Below are positions 36,100 through 45,715 of a stretch of 64,000 nt of DNA, piece after piece (the stretch's first letter is position 1; every line of letters begins with the position of its first letter). Below the pieces are notes generated by a model, which did no database searches, had not been told where the DNA came from, and saw nothing but the letters and a program-made list of their open reading frames with translations. The DNA is from Tautonia marina. GTDB taxonomy: Bacteria > Planctomycetota > Planctomycetia > Isosphaerales > Isosphaeraceae. The translations under genes and the position numbers were made by a program. The stretch lies in assembly GCF_009177065.1 (NCBI RefSeq), contig NZ_WEZF01000029.1, positions 28,542 to 92,541 on the forward strand, written 5' to 3'.

Positions 36100-36921
36100 A
36101 TGAAGACGTTGACCATCGCGCGGGCGACCGCCACCCAGGCGATCCGCCAGCCGGCCTTCATCGTGTTGCTGGCCTTCGCCTCGATGATCCTCGTCACCTC
36201 GGTGTTCCTGCCGTACTTCACGTTCGGCGAGGACATCAAGATGTACAAGGACACCGGCCTGACCGCGATCACCTTCTTCGCCCTGCTGCTGGCCCTGCTC
36301 ACCTCCAGCTCGGCCGTGGCCGAGGAGATCGAGGGCAAGACGGCCGTCACCCTGCTCTCGAAGCCGGTCAACCGCCGGCAGTTCATCCTCGGGAAGTACC
36401 TGGGGATTCAGCTTGCCGTACTGGCCCTGTTCCTGATCCTGGGCGCTTTGTTCGCCGGAGGGGTCTGGTACAAGTACGTCTACGACCTCCGCGAAGGGGC
36501 CGGCGGCACGGTCGATTCGGCCGTCCGGGCCAAGCAGGTCTTGCAGGTCTTGCCCGGCCTGGTGCTCGGGTTCTTTGAGGTGACGATCATCACCGCCATC
36601 AGCGTGGCCATCTCGACCCGCTTGCCGATGCTCGTCAATCTGGTCGTCTGCATCTCGATCTTCTTCCTCGGCCGCATGACCGAGGTCCTGGTTCGCCAGG
36701 CCGACGCCATCCAGGCCAACGAGCTGGTCAAGTTCATGGCGCAACTGTTCCAGTGGGCCTTGCCCTTCCTGGAATTCTTCAATGCCGGTCCGGCCATTTC
36801 GACCGGTGTGATCATTCCCTGGGTTGGCTATGTCCTTCCCGCCTTGATCTACTGCGTGTTGTATAGTGGAGCGGCGCTGCTGTTCGCGTTCCTGCTGTTT
36901 GAGACCCGCGACGTGGCGTGA
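36100..36921 (+). CDS. ABC-2 type (NosY-like) permease
   Basis: 273 aa, six predicted membrane helices (for example FIVLLAFASMILVTSVFLPYF, split in two lines here as a core). It belongs to the NosY/ABC-2 permease group: EEIEGKTAVTLLSKPVNRRQF is the typical cytoplasmic segment of these proteins. The ATG at 36100 is preferred over 36010. No dedicated ABC ATPase is adjacent; the following gene is a different exporter type. The substrate is unknown. Confidence 0.75.
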   Translation: MKTLTIARATATQAIRQPAFIVLLAFASMILVTSVFLPYFTFGEDIKMYKDTGLTAITFFALLLALLTSSSAVAEEIEGKTAVTLLSKPVNRRQFILGKYLGIQLAVLALFLILGALFAGGVWYKYVYDLREGAGGTVDSAVRAKQVLQVLPGLVLGFFEVTIITAISVAISTRLPMLVNLVVCISIFFLGRMTEVLVRQADAIQANELVKFMAQLFQWALPFLEFFNAGPAISTGVIIPWVGYVLPALIYCVLYSGAALLFAFLLFETRDVA

Positions 36922-37025
36922 CGCCCGCCCCGCACCCGACCAGGGCTGCCCGGTTCGCGGGCTCCCTGGATCGGTGACGATCCCGGGGCACAGTCGCCGC
37001 GCCCCGGGCGAGGGGTCAGAATGCC

Positions 37026-38924
37026 ATGAACTGGGGTGATTATCACCGCCTTCGAGAAGTCGCTAGGATCGAGGGCTCCCGTCGCGGAATCATTCACGCG
37101 GCCGGTATTGTCCAGGCGTTCCTGCTCCTGGCCTTGCTGTTCCTGCTGGGAATGGCCCTGACGGTCATTGTCGTCGATCCCTCGAAGTCGGTCGCGACGT
37201 TCCGGGGAGCCGAGGGAATCACCCTCGCCCGCATTCCCCTGACCCCCCCCACCGAGGCGATTGATCCCTCCTCCGAGCTGGCTCCTTCGGTCCTGCAAGC
37301 TCGGAAAATCGCCGCCCAGGCCATGCTCTCGCTCATCCTCGCGGCCGGCCTGGTCGTGCTCGTCCTCATGACGTTGCTCGATGCGATCCGGCGATGGGCG
37401 CTCTCTCGCCTTTCGGCACGCTTCGCCGCCGGGCTTCGCCGCCAAATTCACCGGCAAATGTACCGCTTCGGCCAGTCCTCCCTGCCGACCGAGGGCATGG
37501 GCCCGACCATCGAACTGTTCTCGCAACAGGTCGATGACCTCCGCGACGGCTTCCGCGTCGGGCTCGATCAGCGTTGGCGACTGCCCGTCACCCTCGCCGG
37601 CCTGACCCTGCTCGGCCTGGCGGTCGGGGGCTGGCTGACCTTGTTCCTCATCATCCTCGTGACCCTGCTGGCGTTCCTCGTTTCGTCGATGATCCGGCGC
37701 AACGCCGAGGTGGCGGAAACCGCCGAACGCAACGCCTCGATGAAGATGTCGCTGCTCCAGGAAGACCTCGGCCAGATCCGAACGGTCCGGGTCTTCAGCA
37801 TCGAATCGGTCGATAATCGTCGCTTCGACGCGCACCTGGAAGACCTCCGCGAGGCCGATGCCACCCGCCTCCGATTCGATCGCGAATTCGGGCCCGGAAT
37901 GACCGTCTTGCTGGGCATTTCCGGCACCCTCGCCCTGGGCATGATCGGCTTCCTGGTGATCGCCGGCCGCCTGGAAATTCCCGCGGCAATTCTGCTTCTG
38001 GTGATCTTTGCCCTGATGGTCCGGTGCTTCACCAGCATCAACCGCATGAACCAGGATCGTCGTCGAGCGGCCCGAGCGGCCACCTCGGTCGTCTCGTTCC
38101 TCGATCGCCGTCCTGAGATTCTCCAGATTCCCAACGCGAAGTTCCTCTCGCCGGTGCGAGAACGAATCGTCCTGGAGAATGTCACCGTCGAAGGCCCGAC
38201 CGGCCGGCGCCTGCTCGAAGGCGTCTCGCTCGAACTGCCCGCCGGTTCCAAGACCGCCATCATGGGACGTGACGAGGACAGCAAGCAGGCCCTCGTTTGC
38301 CTGCTCCCTCGTCTGCTCGACCCCCGCACGGGCCGGGTCCGAATGGATGGGATCGACCTCCGCGAGGTCACGCTCGAATCCCTCCGGGCTCAGGTCGCCA
38401 CCGTCTTCCAGTCCGACCTGATCTTCAGCGATACGATTGCCTTCAACATTGGCCTGGGAGACCCCAGCTACGACCTCCCTCGCCTGATCGAGGCCGCCAA
38501 GCAGAGCCACGCCCACCACATCATCCAGGACCTTCCCGAAGGCTACGACACCTTCGTCGGCCCGATGGGCCACTACCTCCGGATCGACGAGCAATACCGG
38601 ATCGCCCTGGCCCGCGCCTGGCTGTTCGACCCCTCGATCCTCATCATCGAGGAACCCACTTTCCCGATCGAAGACTCGATCAAACCTCTCATCGACGACG
38701 CGATCGCCCGCCTCTGCCGCGGCCGTACCGTCGTCTTCCTCGCCCATCGCCTCTCGACCCTCCGGGCCTGCGATCGCGTGGTCGTCCTTCACAACGGCCG
38801 GATCGAAGCCCTTGGCACTGCCAAGGAACTCCAGGCGACCAGCAAGCTCTACCGCCACCTCCAGTACGTCGAGTTCAATCAGTTCGCCGCCGGCGGTATC
38901 GAAGCCGGGCAGATGCAGGGCTGA
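37026..38924 (+). CDS. ABC exporter with degenerate ATPase site
   Basis: 632 aa, type IV ABC exporter layout: six membrane helices (about 30-350) and a C-terminal nucleotide-binding domain (about 380-610). The Walker A position reads GRDEDSKQ (414-421), which keeps the Lys but loses the two glycines and the Ser/Thr. The signature reads LRIDEQY (518-524) in place of LSGGQRQ, and Walker B ends in EEP (542-544) rather than DEP. The Q-loop (VFQSDLIF) and H-loop (FLAHRLS) are kept. It is likely catalytically dead or needs a partner subunit. Confidence 0.8.
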   Translation: MNWGDYHRLREVARIEGSRRGIIHAAGIVQAFLLLALLFLLGMALTVIVVDPSKSVATFRGAEGITLARIPLTPPTEAIDPSSELAPSVLQARKIAAQAMLSLILAAGLVVLVLMTLLDAIRRWALSRLSARFAAGLRRQIHRQMYRFGQSSLPTEGMGPTIELFSQQVDDLRDGFRVGLDQRWRLPVTLAGLTLLGLAVGGWLTLFLIILVTLLAFLVSSMIRRNAEVAETAERNASMKMSLLQEDLGQIRTVRVFSIESVDNRRFDAHLEDLREADATRLRFDREFGPGMTVLLGISGTLALGMIGFLVIAGRLEIPAAILLLVIFALMVRCFTSINRMNQDRRRAARAATSVVSFLDRRPEILQIPNAKFLSPVRERIVLENVTVEGPTGRRLLEGVSLELPAGSKTAIMGRDEDSKQALVCLLPRLLDPRTGRVRMDGIDLREVTLESLRAQVATVFQSDLIFSDTIAFNIGLGDPSYDLPRLIEAAKQSHAHHIIQDLPEGYDTFVGPMGHYLRIDEQYRIALARAWLFDPSILIIEEPTFPIEDSIKPLIDDAIARLCRGRTVVFLAHRLSTLRACDRVVVLHNGRIEALGTAKELQATSKLYRHLQYVEFNQFAAGGIEAGQMQG

Positions 38925-38947
38925 TCCTCTTGTCGCGATGAGACGAG

Positions 38948-38977
38948 CGCCATGCCCACGAAGCCGTGGGCATGGCG
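38948..38977. terminator. Inverted repeat after the degenerate ABC gene
   Basis: Thirteen-base arms (CGCCATGCCCACG and CGTGGGCATGGCG) with a 4-base loop, 23 bases after the stop codon. It may terminate the ABC gene or be a dispersed genomic repeat; no T run follows. Confidence 0.5.
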
Positions 38978-39034
38978 AGTACTTCGGTCATCGACGTTCG
39001 CAATTCCTGATGCGACCAGCGTGGCGCCCATTCC

Positions 39035-39763
39035 TCAGGCGAACTGATCCACCGTCGGCTTGATGATCAGCTCCGGCACATGCGCTCTCGGATGCAGCTC
39101 CGCCAGGAATCGGACCGCGCGGGCCACGTCATCCGGCTGAAGGATCTGGGCCCGACGCTCCGCCCCCACCGGCACCGGCCGGCGATCGAGAATCGGCGTC
39201 TCGACCTCTCCGGGGTGGATCGCCGTCGATCGGATACCGTGCTTCCCCTCCTCCTGAGCGATGCACCAGGCCAGCGCGTTCTGCCCGAACTTCGAGGCCG
39301 AGTACGCCGTGCCGCCCAGCACACTCGCGCGAATTCCGGAGATCGAACAGATCTGAATAATCAATCCGCGTCGATGACGTCGCATCGACGGTAACACGAA
39401 GTGAACCAGGTTGTAGGCCCCGGTCAGATTCGTGGCGATCAGGCGATCCCAGTCTTCCGGGTCGAGCACTTCGAGTGATCGGTTCGGAATGTTGATCCCG
39501 GCATTGCAGACCAGGATGTCGATGCCGCCGAAGTCGTCGAGCACCCGCTCAACCATTCCGGCCACCGACGACCGATCGGCCACGTCGCACGGTTCGATCC
39601 GGCAGGCCGAGCCCGCCTCGCCGAGTCCTTTCTGCACGGCCTCCAGCTTGGCTCGGTCTCGGCCGACGAGCGCGACCCGAAGCCCGGCCCGCGCCAGGTC
39701 CTCGGCAATCGCCTGCCCCATGCCGCTCCCGGCTCCGGTAATCAATGCGGTGCGATGTTCCAC
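39035..39763 (-). CDS. Short-chain dehydrogenase/reductase
   Basis: 242 aa classical SDR from the GTG at 39763, preceded by GAGGAT and giving the usual family length; the frame is open to 39889. It has the cofactor motif TGAGSGMGQAIA, CNAG after strand 4, catalytic Ser in ICSISG, and YSASK with the Tyr and Lys. The C-terminal sequence HPGEVETPIL is typical of 3-oxoacyl-ACP reductase-like members. The substrate is not deducible. Confidence 0.8.
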   Translation of the reverse strand: MEHRTALITGAGSGMGQAIAEDLARAGLRVALVGRDRAKLEAVQKGLGEAGSACRIEPCDVADRSSVAGMVERVLDDFGGIDILVCNAGINIPNRSLEVLDPEDWDRLIATNLTGAYNLVHFVLPSMRRHRRGLIIQICSISGIRASVLGGTAYSASKFGQNALAWCIAQEEGKHGIRSTAIHPGEVETPILDRRPVPVGAERRAQILQPDDVARAVRFLAELHPRAHVPELIIKPTVDQFA

Positions 39764-39892
39764 GGTTTGATCCTCGTTCTCAAAGGGTGTCCATTTGGAG
39801 ATGCCTTGTGACCTGAGACGGATCGGTCGCGGCGGTGCTGCCCCGGGCAACAGCGATCGCGATCGCCTCGACGCCGCAAGCAAAAACACAAA

Positions 39893-39927
39893 GGGCCTTC
39901 CCCGACCGCTCGGGTCGGGGAAGGCCC
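39893..39927 (-). terminator. Intrinsic terminator of the subtilase gene
   Basis: Fifteen-base perfect arms (GGGCCTTCCCCGACC and its complement) with a 5-base loop, followed on the minus strand by TTTGTGTTTTTG. It lies about 45 bases after the subtilase stop. Confidence 0.8.
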
Positions 39928-39971
39928 CGTGTGGTCATGGGTTCGGATTCTAACCGGCGCGGACCGCCGAC

Positions 39972-41870
39972 TCAAACCGACGCCGATCGAATCGTCAGCG
40001 GACGGCTCCGAGCCTCGGGAAGGGTAACCGGTCGGAGGGCTTCCATCCGATTCGCTCGAACGCTGGCCCGGGTCGAGGCCCGTTGCGATCGCAGGATCTG
40101 GGCCCGGCTCCACACCGGGGGCACCTCCGGTCGCGTTACGTTCCAGGCCCGCACGCCCAGCGTGGCCGAGCCCGAGGCGAACAGCGCCGCAAACCGCTGT
40201 GCGGCCTCGCTTGTCACCCCTCGATCCACGACCGGTCGATTCGGCTCGATCCCCCCCGAGAACGGATTGTCGTCGTCGGCGTCCGAACCCGATCCCAGCA
40301 GGTCCTCGATCGCCTCATCCGTCACCACCGAGGGCACGGCCGGAGCCGGAGTCGGAGTCTCGGGACGATCAGCCGGCGCGTTGGGAGCGACGGGCAAGGA
40401 GGGCGAGGAGGCCGGTGGGGTGACGGGCGACGACGGTGGCGGCGTCAGCGGCGCCGGGGTCGGAGTCGGGGCCGGAGCCGGTGTTGAATCGACCGGCACC
40501 TGGGAAGGAGGAACGGGCGTCACCGGCCTGGGCTTGGGCGATCCCTCGTTGCCCGAGGGCGATTCTGAGCCGTTGCTGGGCGATCCGTTGTTGCTGGGCG
40601 ATTGCGTCGGCGGCTTGGCCGACGGAGCCTCGTTGCTCGGGGTGTCGGAACCTCCTGACTGGGCCGGCGGCTCCGCCACCGGCGTGGAAGGGCGGTTGGT
40701 CGATCCCCCCGGGGTCGCGGGCTTCGGTGCCGGTGGCGGGTCGTTCTGAACTGGCGGCCGTGCGGTTCCCCCCTGCCCTGGTTTCGAAACGTTCGGCGAG
40801 GGAACCATCGCGGCGGCGGCGGTGATGTCGAGCCGGCCGATCGTGAACCCGGTGGCCGGGTCTCGCATCGTCTTGGCCGAGTCTCGGAGCCATCCTTCGA
40901 TTTGATCAACGGTCGGCAAGGTGCCGAACCGCTTCAGGTGCAGCTCCTGCAACAGGAGAACCGAACCGGTGACCAGCGGGGCCGCGAAGCTCGTTCCATC
41001 CAGCGGGGCGAAGCCGCTGTTCCACGGACCCATCACATCCCGTCCCGGCGCGGCCAGGTCGGTGGCAAATTTCCCGCCCGCCTCTCGGCCGAGCCGCTGG
41101 GCGTCGGACGCGAGGCCGTTGGCTCCGTCGCTGCCGGTCACGCTGATCGTATTCTCAACGATCGCCGTGAACCCCATCCCTTGCTGCCCCGAGAAGCTGT
41201 TCCCCGCCGCCGTGACGACCGGAATCCGCAGCTCCTCAAGCTGGTCGATCAGATTCATGATCCGCCGAACAACCGGGCTGGCAAACAGGGTCGGCGCCGA
41301 CAGGTAATTTTTTCCGTCGGAGATCGACAGGTTCACAACCGTGATGTTGTGTTCCTTGTGATGATCGATCACCCATTGAAGCGAATCGGCGATGCCGTCG
41401 AAGCTCCCCCGTCCGTCGTCGCCGAAGACGCGAAGGGCGGCGATGTCCGCTTCAGGAGCCACACCGGGGGCCGACGGATCGCGCGACGCGATGATCCCGG
41501 CCACAGCCGTCCCGTGCGAGCCGTTGGTTTCTCTCGGGTCGGTATCGCCGGCCCCGAAATCATGTCCCGCCACCACCACCTTGCCCGACCCAAACCCGCC
41601 ACCGAAGGCCGAGTGGTCGTAGTTGACCCCCGTATCAATGACGGCCGCGGTCAACCCCGCGCCGGTCACTCCGTACAGGGCTCGGGTGGCCGAGGCCCCG
41701 ATCAGCACATCGTTCGAGGTCAGTTTGGCCGAAGAGGTGTCCGGTGCCGCGTTGGTTTTCGCGGGAATCGGTTCGAGGCCGTTGATCGGGTTCGCCACGC
41801 TGAGCAGGCATCGAGCCTCAACGGCCTCGACACCAGGGCGAAGGTTCCGGCGGGAGCGGTTGCCAGTCAT
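39972..41870 (-). CDS. Secreted subtilase (S8 serine protease) with LEPR-like motif and Pro-rich tail
   Basis: 632 aa from the ATG at 41870. The N-terminus has a VEARCLLS motif (17-24), the LEPR-type export tag of planctomycetes. The S8 triad is present: Asp in VIDTGVNYDHS, His in NGSHGTAVAGI, Ser in GTSFAAPLVTGS, with the oxyanion Asn in VTAAGNSF. After about residue 360 comes a roughly 170-residue Pro/Ser/Thr/Gly-rich linker and a short C-terminal region (530-632). An upstream start at 41939 would add 23 residues. It is followed by a clear intrinsic terminator. Confidence 0.85.
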   Translation of the reverse strand: MTGNRSRRNLRPGVEAVEARCLLSVANPINGLEPIPAKTNAAPDTSSAKLTSNDVLIGASATRALYGVTGAGLTAAVIDTGVNYDHSAFGGGFGSGKVVVAGHDFGAGDTDPRETNGSHGTAVAGIIASRDPSAPGVAPEADIAALRVFGDDGRGSFDGIADSLQWVIDHHKEHNITVVNLSISDGKNYLSAPTLFASPVVRRIMNLIDQLEELRIPVVTAAGNSFSGQQGMGFTAIVENTISVTGSDGANGLASDAQRLGREAGGKFATDLAAPGRDVMGPWNSGFAPLDGTSFAAPLVTGSVLLLQELHLKRFGTLPTVDQIEGWLRDSAKTMRDPATGFTIGRLDITAAAAMVPSPNVSKPGQGGTARPPVQNDPPPAPKPATPGGSTNRPSTPVAEPPAQSGGSDTPSNEAPSAKPPTQSPSNNGSPSNGSESPSGNEGSPKPRPVTPVPPSQVPVDSTPAPAPTPTPAPLTPPPSSPVTPPASSPSLPVAPNAPADRPETPTPAPAVPSVVTDEAIEDLLGSGSDADDDNPFSGGIEPNRPVVDRGVTSEAAQRFAALFASGSATLGVRAWNVTRPEVPPVWSRAQILRSQRASTRASVRANRMEALRPVTLPEARSRPLTIRSASV

Positions 41871-42954
41871 GAATCGAAACTCTCGGACGGCCGCGACGGA
41901 CCGACCAGGCAGATCAGGACGGAAACTCCCATTCACCATCCCTCACGCGGGGCGAAGCGTGAGCGATTGCGAAGGTCAACGCCTGTTGCTGGGGCGTTTC
42001 CGTCCATTCCGGTCTGATCGGCGAGACTCAGAAGAAGCGATGCCGTGCGCCGTGACCCTCTCGAAGGGAACGCTTGGGTCTTGCACACGGCGGTCGATGG
42101 CGAAGTCTCGCATCCTGCGGCACGACCGGATCGACCGATCCAATCGTGGGGAAGCCCGGCCCGTCCTGAGCCTTGCCCGGCCTTGCCGGTCGTGATTCCA
42201 CGATCGGAAAGACGTGTCGTCATGAGCATGAACCAGGCCATTCGCCTCGGGTTCAAAAGCTCCGACGATCCCTCGCTGCTCCTACCGATCGGCCGTCGTC
42301 GTCGTCAGCCTTCATTCCCAAAACCAAAAAGGGACGACGCCCCTCGTCCCGACTGATCCGACCGCCTTAGCCCGCACACCCCGCACGCCGGTTGCCGCCC
42401 CTCAACCCGCTTCGCCCCCGAAATCCGACCCGCGTTTTCTGAGTCTCTTTCAGCCGACCGTCGCCCCTCGGTCCGCCTCTCCGTCTCCAGGCTTAGGTAT
42501 CGTCTTGCACCTGATTGAAAGATTGGCCAACCCCGGATTGTAAACAGGTTGGTGGGTGATTCATCCGGAAGAATCCGTCCCCCTTCGCTCGTCGGATCGT
42601 TCGTCGTTCCGGATGCTCACATTTTGTGGTTTTTGTCTTCCCTGAGATGTCCATCGTCGTACGATTGGCTCAAGAGTCCCTCCTCGCCCCGCTGGCTCTC
42701 CTCCGTTTTGCGCTGCCGAAACGCCGGACTCCCCCTCCGATTGCTCGACTCTTCAAGCGGTTTCCCTCTGGTCAACGCCTTCCCGAATTCGGCTCCGCAG
42801 GAAAGGGCCGCGGTCACTCAAGCCGACCTTGACGTGTCCGGCCCCTCCGCGATACGCTCCCCGCTCATCGGGGAGGATCCCCGATCCGTGCGATCGATTG
42901 ATCGATCAATCGGTTCGGTTCTGTCCGTCCGCCACGGAAAGGCGAGGTGACGCG
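41871..42954. other. 1.1 kb spacer between the subtilase and kdsB
   Basis: No gene with good support. A 44-codon open frame from 42222 to 42356 has a weak ribosome site and no known domain, so it is left out. Confidence 0.5.
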
Positions 42955-43770
42955 ATGGCTCGCGATGGTTCCCGACCGGATCGCGTGACGACCATCTCCG
43001 GTTCTGGGTCTGGATCGGTGGTGGCAATCGTCCCCGCTCGCTTCGCGTCGAGCCGGTTGCCCGGCAAGCCCTTGCTGGCCGAGACCGGCCGCCCCTTGAT
43101 TCAGCATGTCGTTGAGGCCGCCTCCCGAGCCCGACGCATCGACCGCGTGATCGTCGCCACCGATGACGTCCGCATTCTCGATACCGTCCAGCGCTTCGGC
43201 GGCGAGGCCGTCCTCACGCGAGACGACCACCCCAGCGGCACCGATCGCGTGGCCGAGGTCGCCGCCCAGCTCCCCCACGCCCGGATCATCGTCAATCTGC
43301 AAGGGGATGAGCCCGAGATCGAGCCCGAAGCCCTCGACCGCGTCGTCGATCTGCTCGACCAGGCCCCTCATCTGCCGATGGCCACCCTTTGCACGCCGAT
43401 CCGAGACCGAGACACCTACCTCGACCCCGCCTGCGTCAAGGTTGTCCTCGCCGCCGACGGCCGCGCGCTCTATTTCTCTCGACGCCCGATCCCTTGCCAC
43501 CGAGACGGCGAGCCCGACCCGAGCGTCACTCCCCTGGCCTACCTCCACCTCGGCCTTTACGCCTACCGCCGCGAGTTCCTCCTGAGGCTCTCGCAGCTTC
43601 CCCCGTCCTCGCTCGAACAGGCCGAGCGGCTTGAGCAGCTCCGGGTCCTCGAACTCGGCGAATCGATCGCCGTCGGGGTCGTTCCTGCCGCCACGGCCGG
43701 CATCGACACCCCCGAAGACTACCGGCGATTCCTCGATCGCTGGCGATCGCAAGAAGGCCGCGCCGCCTGA
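42955..43770 (+). CDS. kdsB: 3-deoxy-manno-octulosonate cytidylyltransferase
   Basis: Activates KDO as CMP-KDO for lipopolysaccharide core synthesis. 271 aa from the ATG at 42955. The family motifs are IVPARFASSRLPGKPLL, RVIVATDD, HPSGTDRVAE, NLQGDEPEIE and LYFSRRPIPCH. The family is normally about 245-255 aa; the extra about 20 N-terminal residues before VVAIVP suggest that a later start is possible. It agrees with the LptE-like gene in indicating LPS. A hydrolase gene follows after 30 bases. Confidence 0.93.
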   Translation: MARDGSRPDRVTTISGSGSGSVVAIVPARFASSRLPGKPLLAETGRPLIQHVVEAASRARRIDRVIVATDDVRILDTVQRFGGEAVLTRDDHPSGTDRVAEVAAQLPHARIIVNLQGDEPEIEPEALDRVVDLLDQAPHLPMATLCTPIRDRDTYLDPACVKVVLAADGRALYFSRRPIPCHRDGEPDPSVTPLAYLHLGLYAYRREFLLRLSQLPPSSLEQAERLEQLRVLELGESIAVGVVPAATAGIDTPEDYRRFLDRWRSQEGRAA

Positions 43771-43800
43771 TCCGGGCCTTTTGGTATCATCAGAGTCATC

Positions 43801-44610
43801 ATGACTCCCGAAACCTCCCGTCCTTCTGGTCCCCCCGGCGCGTGCCTCGTCCTGCACGGGCTCGGGGGTGGTCGTCACGAGTTCGAGCCGTTGCTTCAGG
43901 CCCTCTCCGCGGTCGGGATGCCGTTCGAGGCCCCCGTCTACCCCGGCCACGAAGGGCCCGGCCCGCACATGCCCCGGTCTTCCTGGCCCGAGTGGTTTGC
44001 GGTGGTCCAGTCGAGCTTTGACCGGCTCCAGGAATGCCACGGCTCGGTGGCCGTCATCGGTTTCTCGACCGGCGGCACCCTCGCCCTGCATCTGGCCGCC
44101 TCGGCTCCGGTCGATCGCCTCGCCCTGATGGCCCCCTTTCTGGCGATCCGTCATCGCTGGTACTACGGCTTCCGGCCCGAGGTATACCTCGGCACACTCG
44201 GTCGAATCATCCGAAGGGTGCCGCGCCGCCAGTCGGCCGTCTCCGATCCCGTCCGCCGCAAGGAGATCGAGCGGCTCCTCGCCTTCCAGACCTTCAATCT
44301 CGCCGCCGCTCGAAGCGCCGTCGCTCTCATCCGCCTCGTCCGCAACGAGGCCCACCGCATCACCGCGCCGACGCTCATCGTCCAGTCGCGCCGCGATGCG
44401 ATCGTCGATCCGATCGGCGCGCAGTGGCTCGATCATCACCTCGGGACACCCGAGGCCGATCGTTCGCTCGTCTGGCTCGATCGCTCCGACCACCTCCTGG
44501 CCGTCGATGTCGAGCGCGAAACCGTCATCCGGCAGATCCTGGAATTCCTCGGGCTCGACCCCCAGGACGCTCGGGATGTCCTGCTGGACTCATCCCCGCT
44601 CCTCGGTTGA
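43801..44610 (+). CDS. Alpha/beta hydrolase (carboxylesterase/monoacylglycerol-lipase type)
   Basis: 269 aa. An oxyanion segment (CLVLHGLGGGRHEFE), the nucleophile elbow GFSTGG, the acid in QSRRDAIVDP and the His in DRSDHLLAVD form the usual triad. It resembles Est30/monoacylglycerol lipases. No signal peptide, so it is probably cytoplasmic. Its 3' end overlaps the convergent gene by 21 bases. Confidence 0.75.
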   Translation: MTPETSRPSGPPGACLVLHGLGGGRHEFEPLLQALSAVGMPFEAPVYPGHEGPGPHMPRSSWPEWFAVVQSSFDRLQECHGSVAVIGFSTGGTLALHLAASAPVDRLALMAPFLAIRHRWYYGFRPEVYLGTLGRIIRRVPRRQSAVSDPVRRKEIERLLAFQTFNLAAARSAVALIRLVRNEAHRITAPTLIVQSRRDAIVDPIGAQWLDHHLGTPEADRSLVWLDRSDHLLAVDVERETVIRQILEFLGLDPQDARDVLLDSSPLLG

Positions 44611-45531
44611 GGACGGGTCGGTGGTCGGTTTCGGCGACACCCCGCGACTCATCGGGCATCCTCCTTGGGGGATGGCAGTGGAGGAGGGCCTCGGGTGAGG
44701 CCCCTTGGCGATCGACCCTCCCGCGCTCCCCTCGTGCCGAATGAACGCTGCGGTACCCAGCGCGGTTTGATGCTCCTCGGCCCGATCCCCGGCCGGAAAC
44801 TGACCGCGGTAGTAATCTTTTTGCCAGTCCTTGCGGTTGGCCTCGCTGCCCGGCACCCCGCGATCGACCAGAAATTCTCCCCGTTTCGCGTGCCAGTCGA
44901 AGTAGCTTGAGGCCAGCTCGGGCTCTTCGGCCAGATCGCGGACCTCGGGCTCGAACCGTTCGATCAGGCCCCTCGGATACGGCACGAGCTGGCAGATCGG
45001 CTCCCCTTCGTAAAAGGTCACCGTCTCATAAGGGCGTGTCAGCTTCCAGTTCATGGTGAAGGGGGCCGGGGTCCAGTCTGTCTCGACCAGTCCTTCGAGC
45101 GCCTGGATGCCGTCCTTCACGATGTTCGCCGGCCCTTTAACCCAGAGGTTGTACCCGGCGCTCGTCCGAAAGAGGTACGGCAGCTGGAACGTGATCACCC
45201 CCTCGCCAAAGTGGCTCTCGACGACCGACTCGGGGCCAAACGCCGCCGAGAAGCCGTGCTGCCCGTGCGGAACGAGGATCTGGATGTCGGTCGCCGCCGG
45301 GCCTCCGTTCCACATCAGGCTGAACGTGATCGGATTGCGCACCAGCCAGCCCGCCTGGTTCGCCATCACCAGCGGCAGGCATCGATAGGCAAACCGGCCG
45401 GCCGATTCGTCCATCCATCGCCGTCGCGGAGGCGCCGGGAACAGCGCCAGCTCAACCGGCCCATACCGTTCAAACGCAACGATCTTCAGGCGATCGTCAC
45501 CCTTGCCCTGCGAGGGGTGGTCACCGTCCAT
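44590..45531 (-). CDS. DUF6065-like protein
   Basis: 313 aa. It resembles the uncharacterised DUF6065 group: ALFPAPPRRRWMDES near the start, RFAYRCLPLVMANQAGW and ITFSLMWNGGP are the features I used. No catalytic motif is apparent. The C-terminal 60 residues are low-complexity. The ATG at 45531 is used; the last 21 bases overlap the hydrolase end on the other strand. The family name is from memory and should be confirmed. Confidence 0.6.
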   Translation of the reverse strand: MDGDHPSQGKGDDRLKIVAFERYGPVELALFPAPPRRRWMDESAGRFAYRCLPLVMANQAGWLVRNPITFSLMWNGGPAATDIQILVPHGQHGFSAAFGPESVVESHFGEGVITFQLPYLFRTSAGYNLWVKGPANIVKDGIQALEGLVETDWTPAPFTMNWKLTRPYETVTFYEGEPICQLVPYPRGLIERFEPEVRDLAEEPELASSYFDWHAKRGEFLVDRGVPGSEANRKDWQKDYYRGQFPAGDRAEEHQTALGTAAFIRHEGSAGGSIAKGPHPRPSSTAIPQGGCPMSRGVSPKPTTDPSSTEERG

Positions 45532-45715
45532 GGTGCGTGCTCCGTTGGCCTTGGAGAGTCAGTCTCGATGGGCCGGATCGAGGAGGGACGCAGGCCGCCC
45601 GCGATCACGAACAGGGGCCGGGCGATCCTTCCATCCGGTGATCATGCCCCGGACCCGCTCCGGCGCGAAGGCCGATTCCTCGGCCGTTCGCACGCCGGAC
45701 GCCGGGTCGAGCGCA

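Noticed and set aside
36849..38858. 669-codon minus-strand frame opposite the degenerate ABC gene
   Set aside because: The plus-strand translation has clear ABC features; the antisense one has none.
42549..42950. A possible gene in the spacer before kdsB
   Set aside because: Overlaps the kdsB start region, has no ribosome site and no domain.
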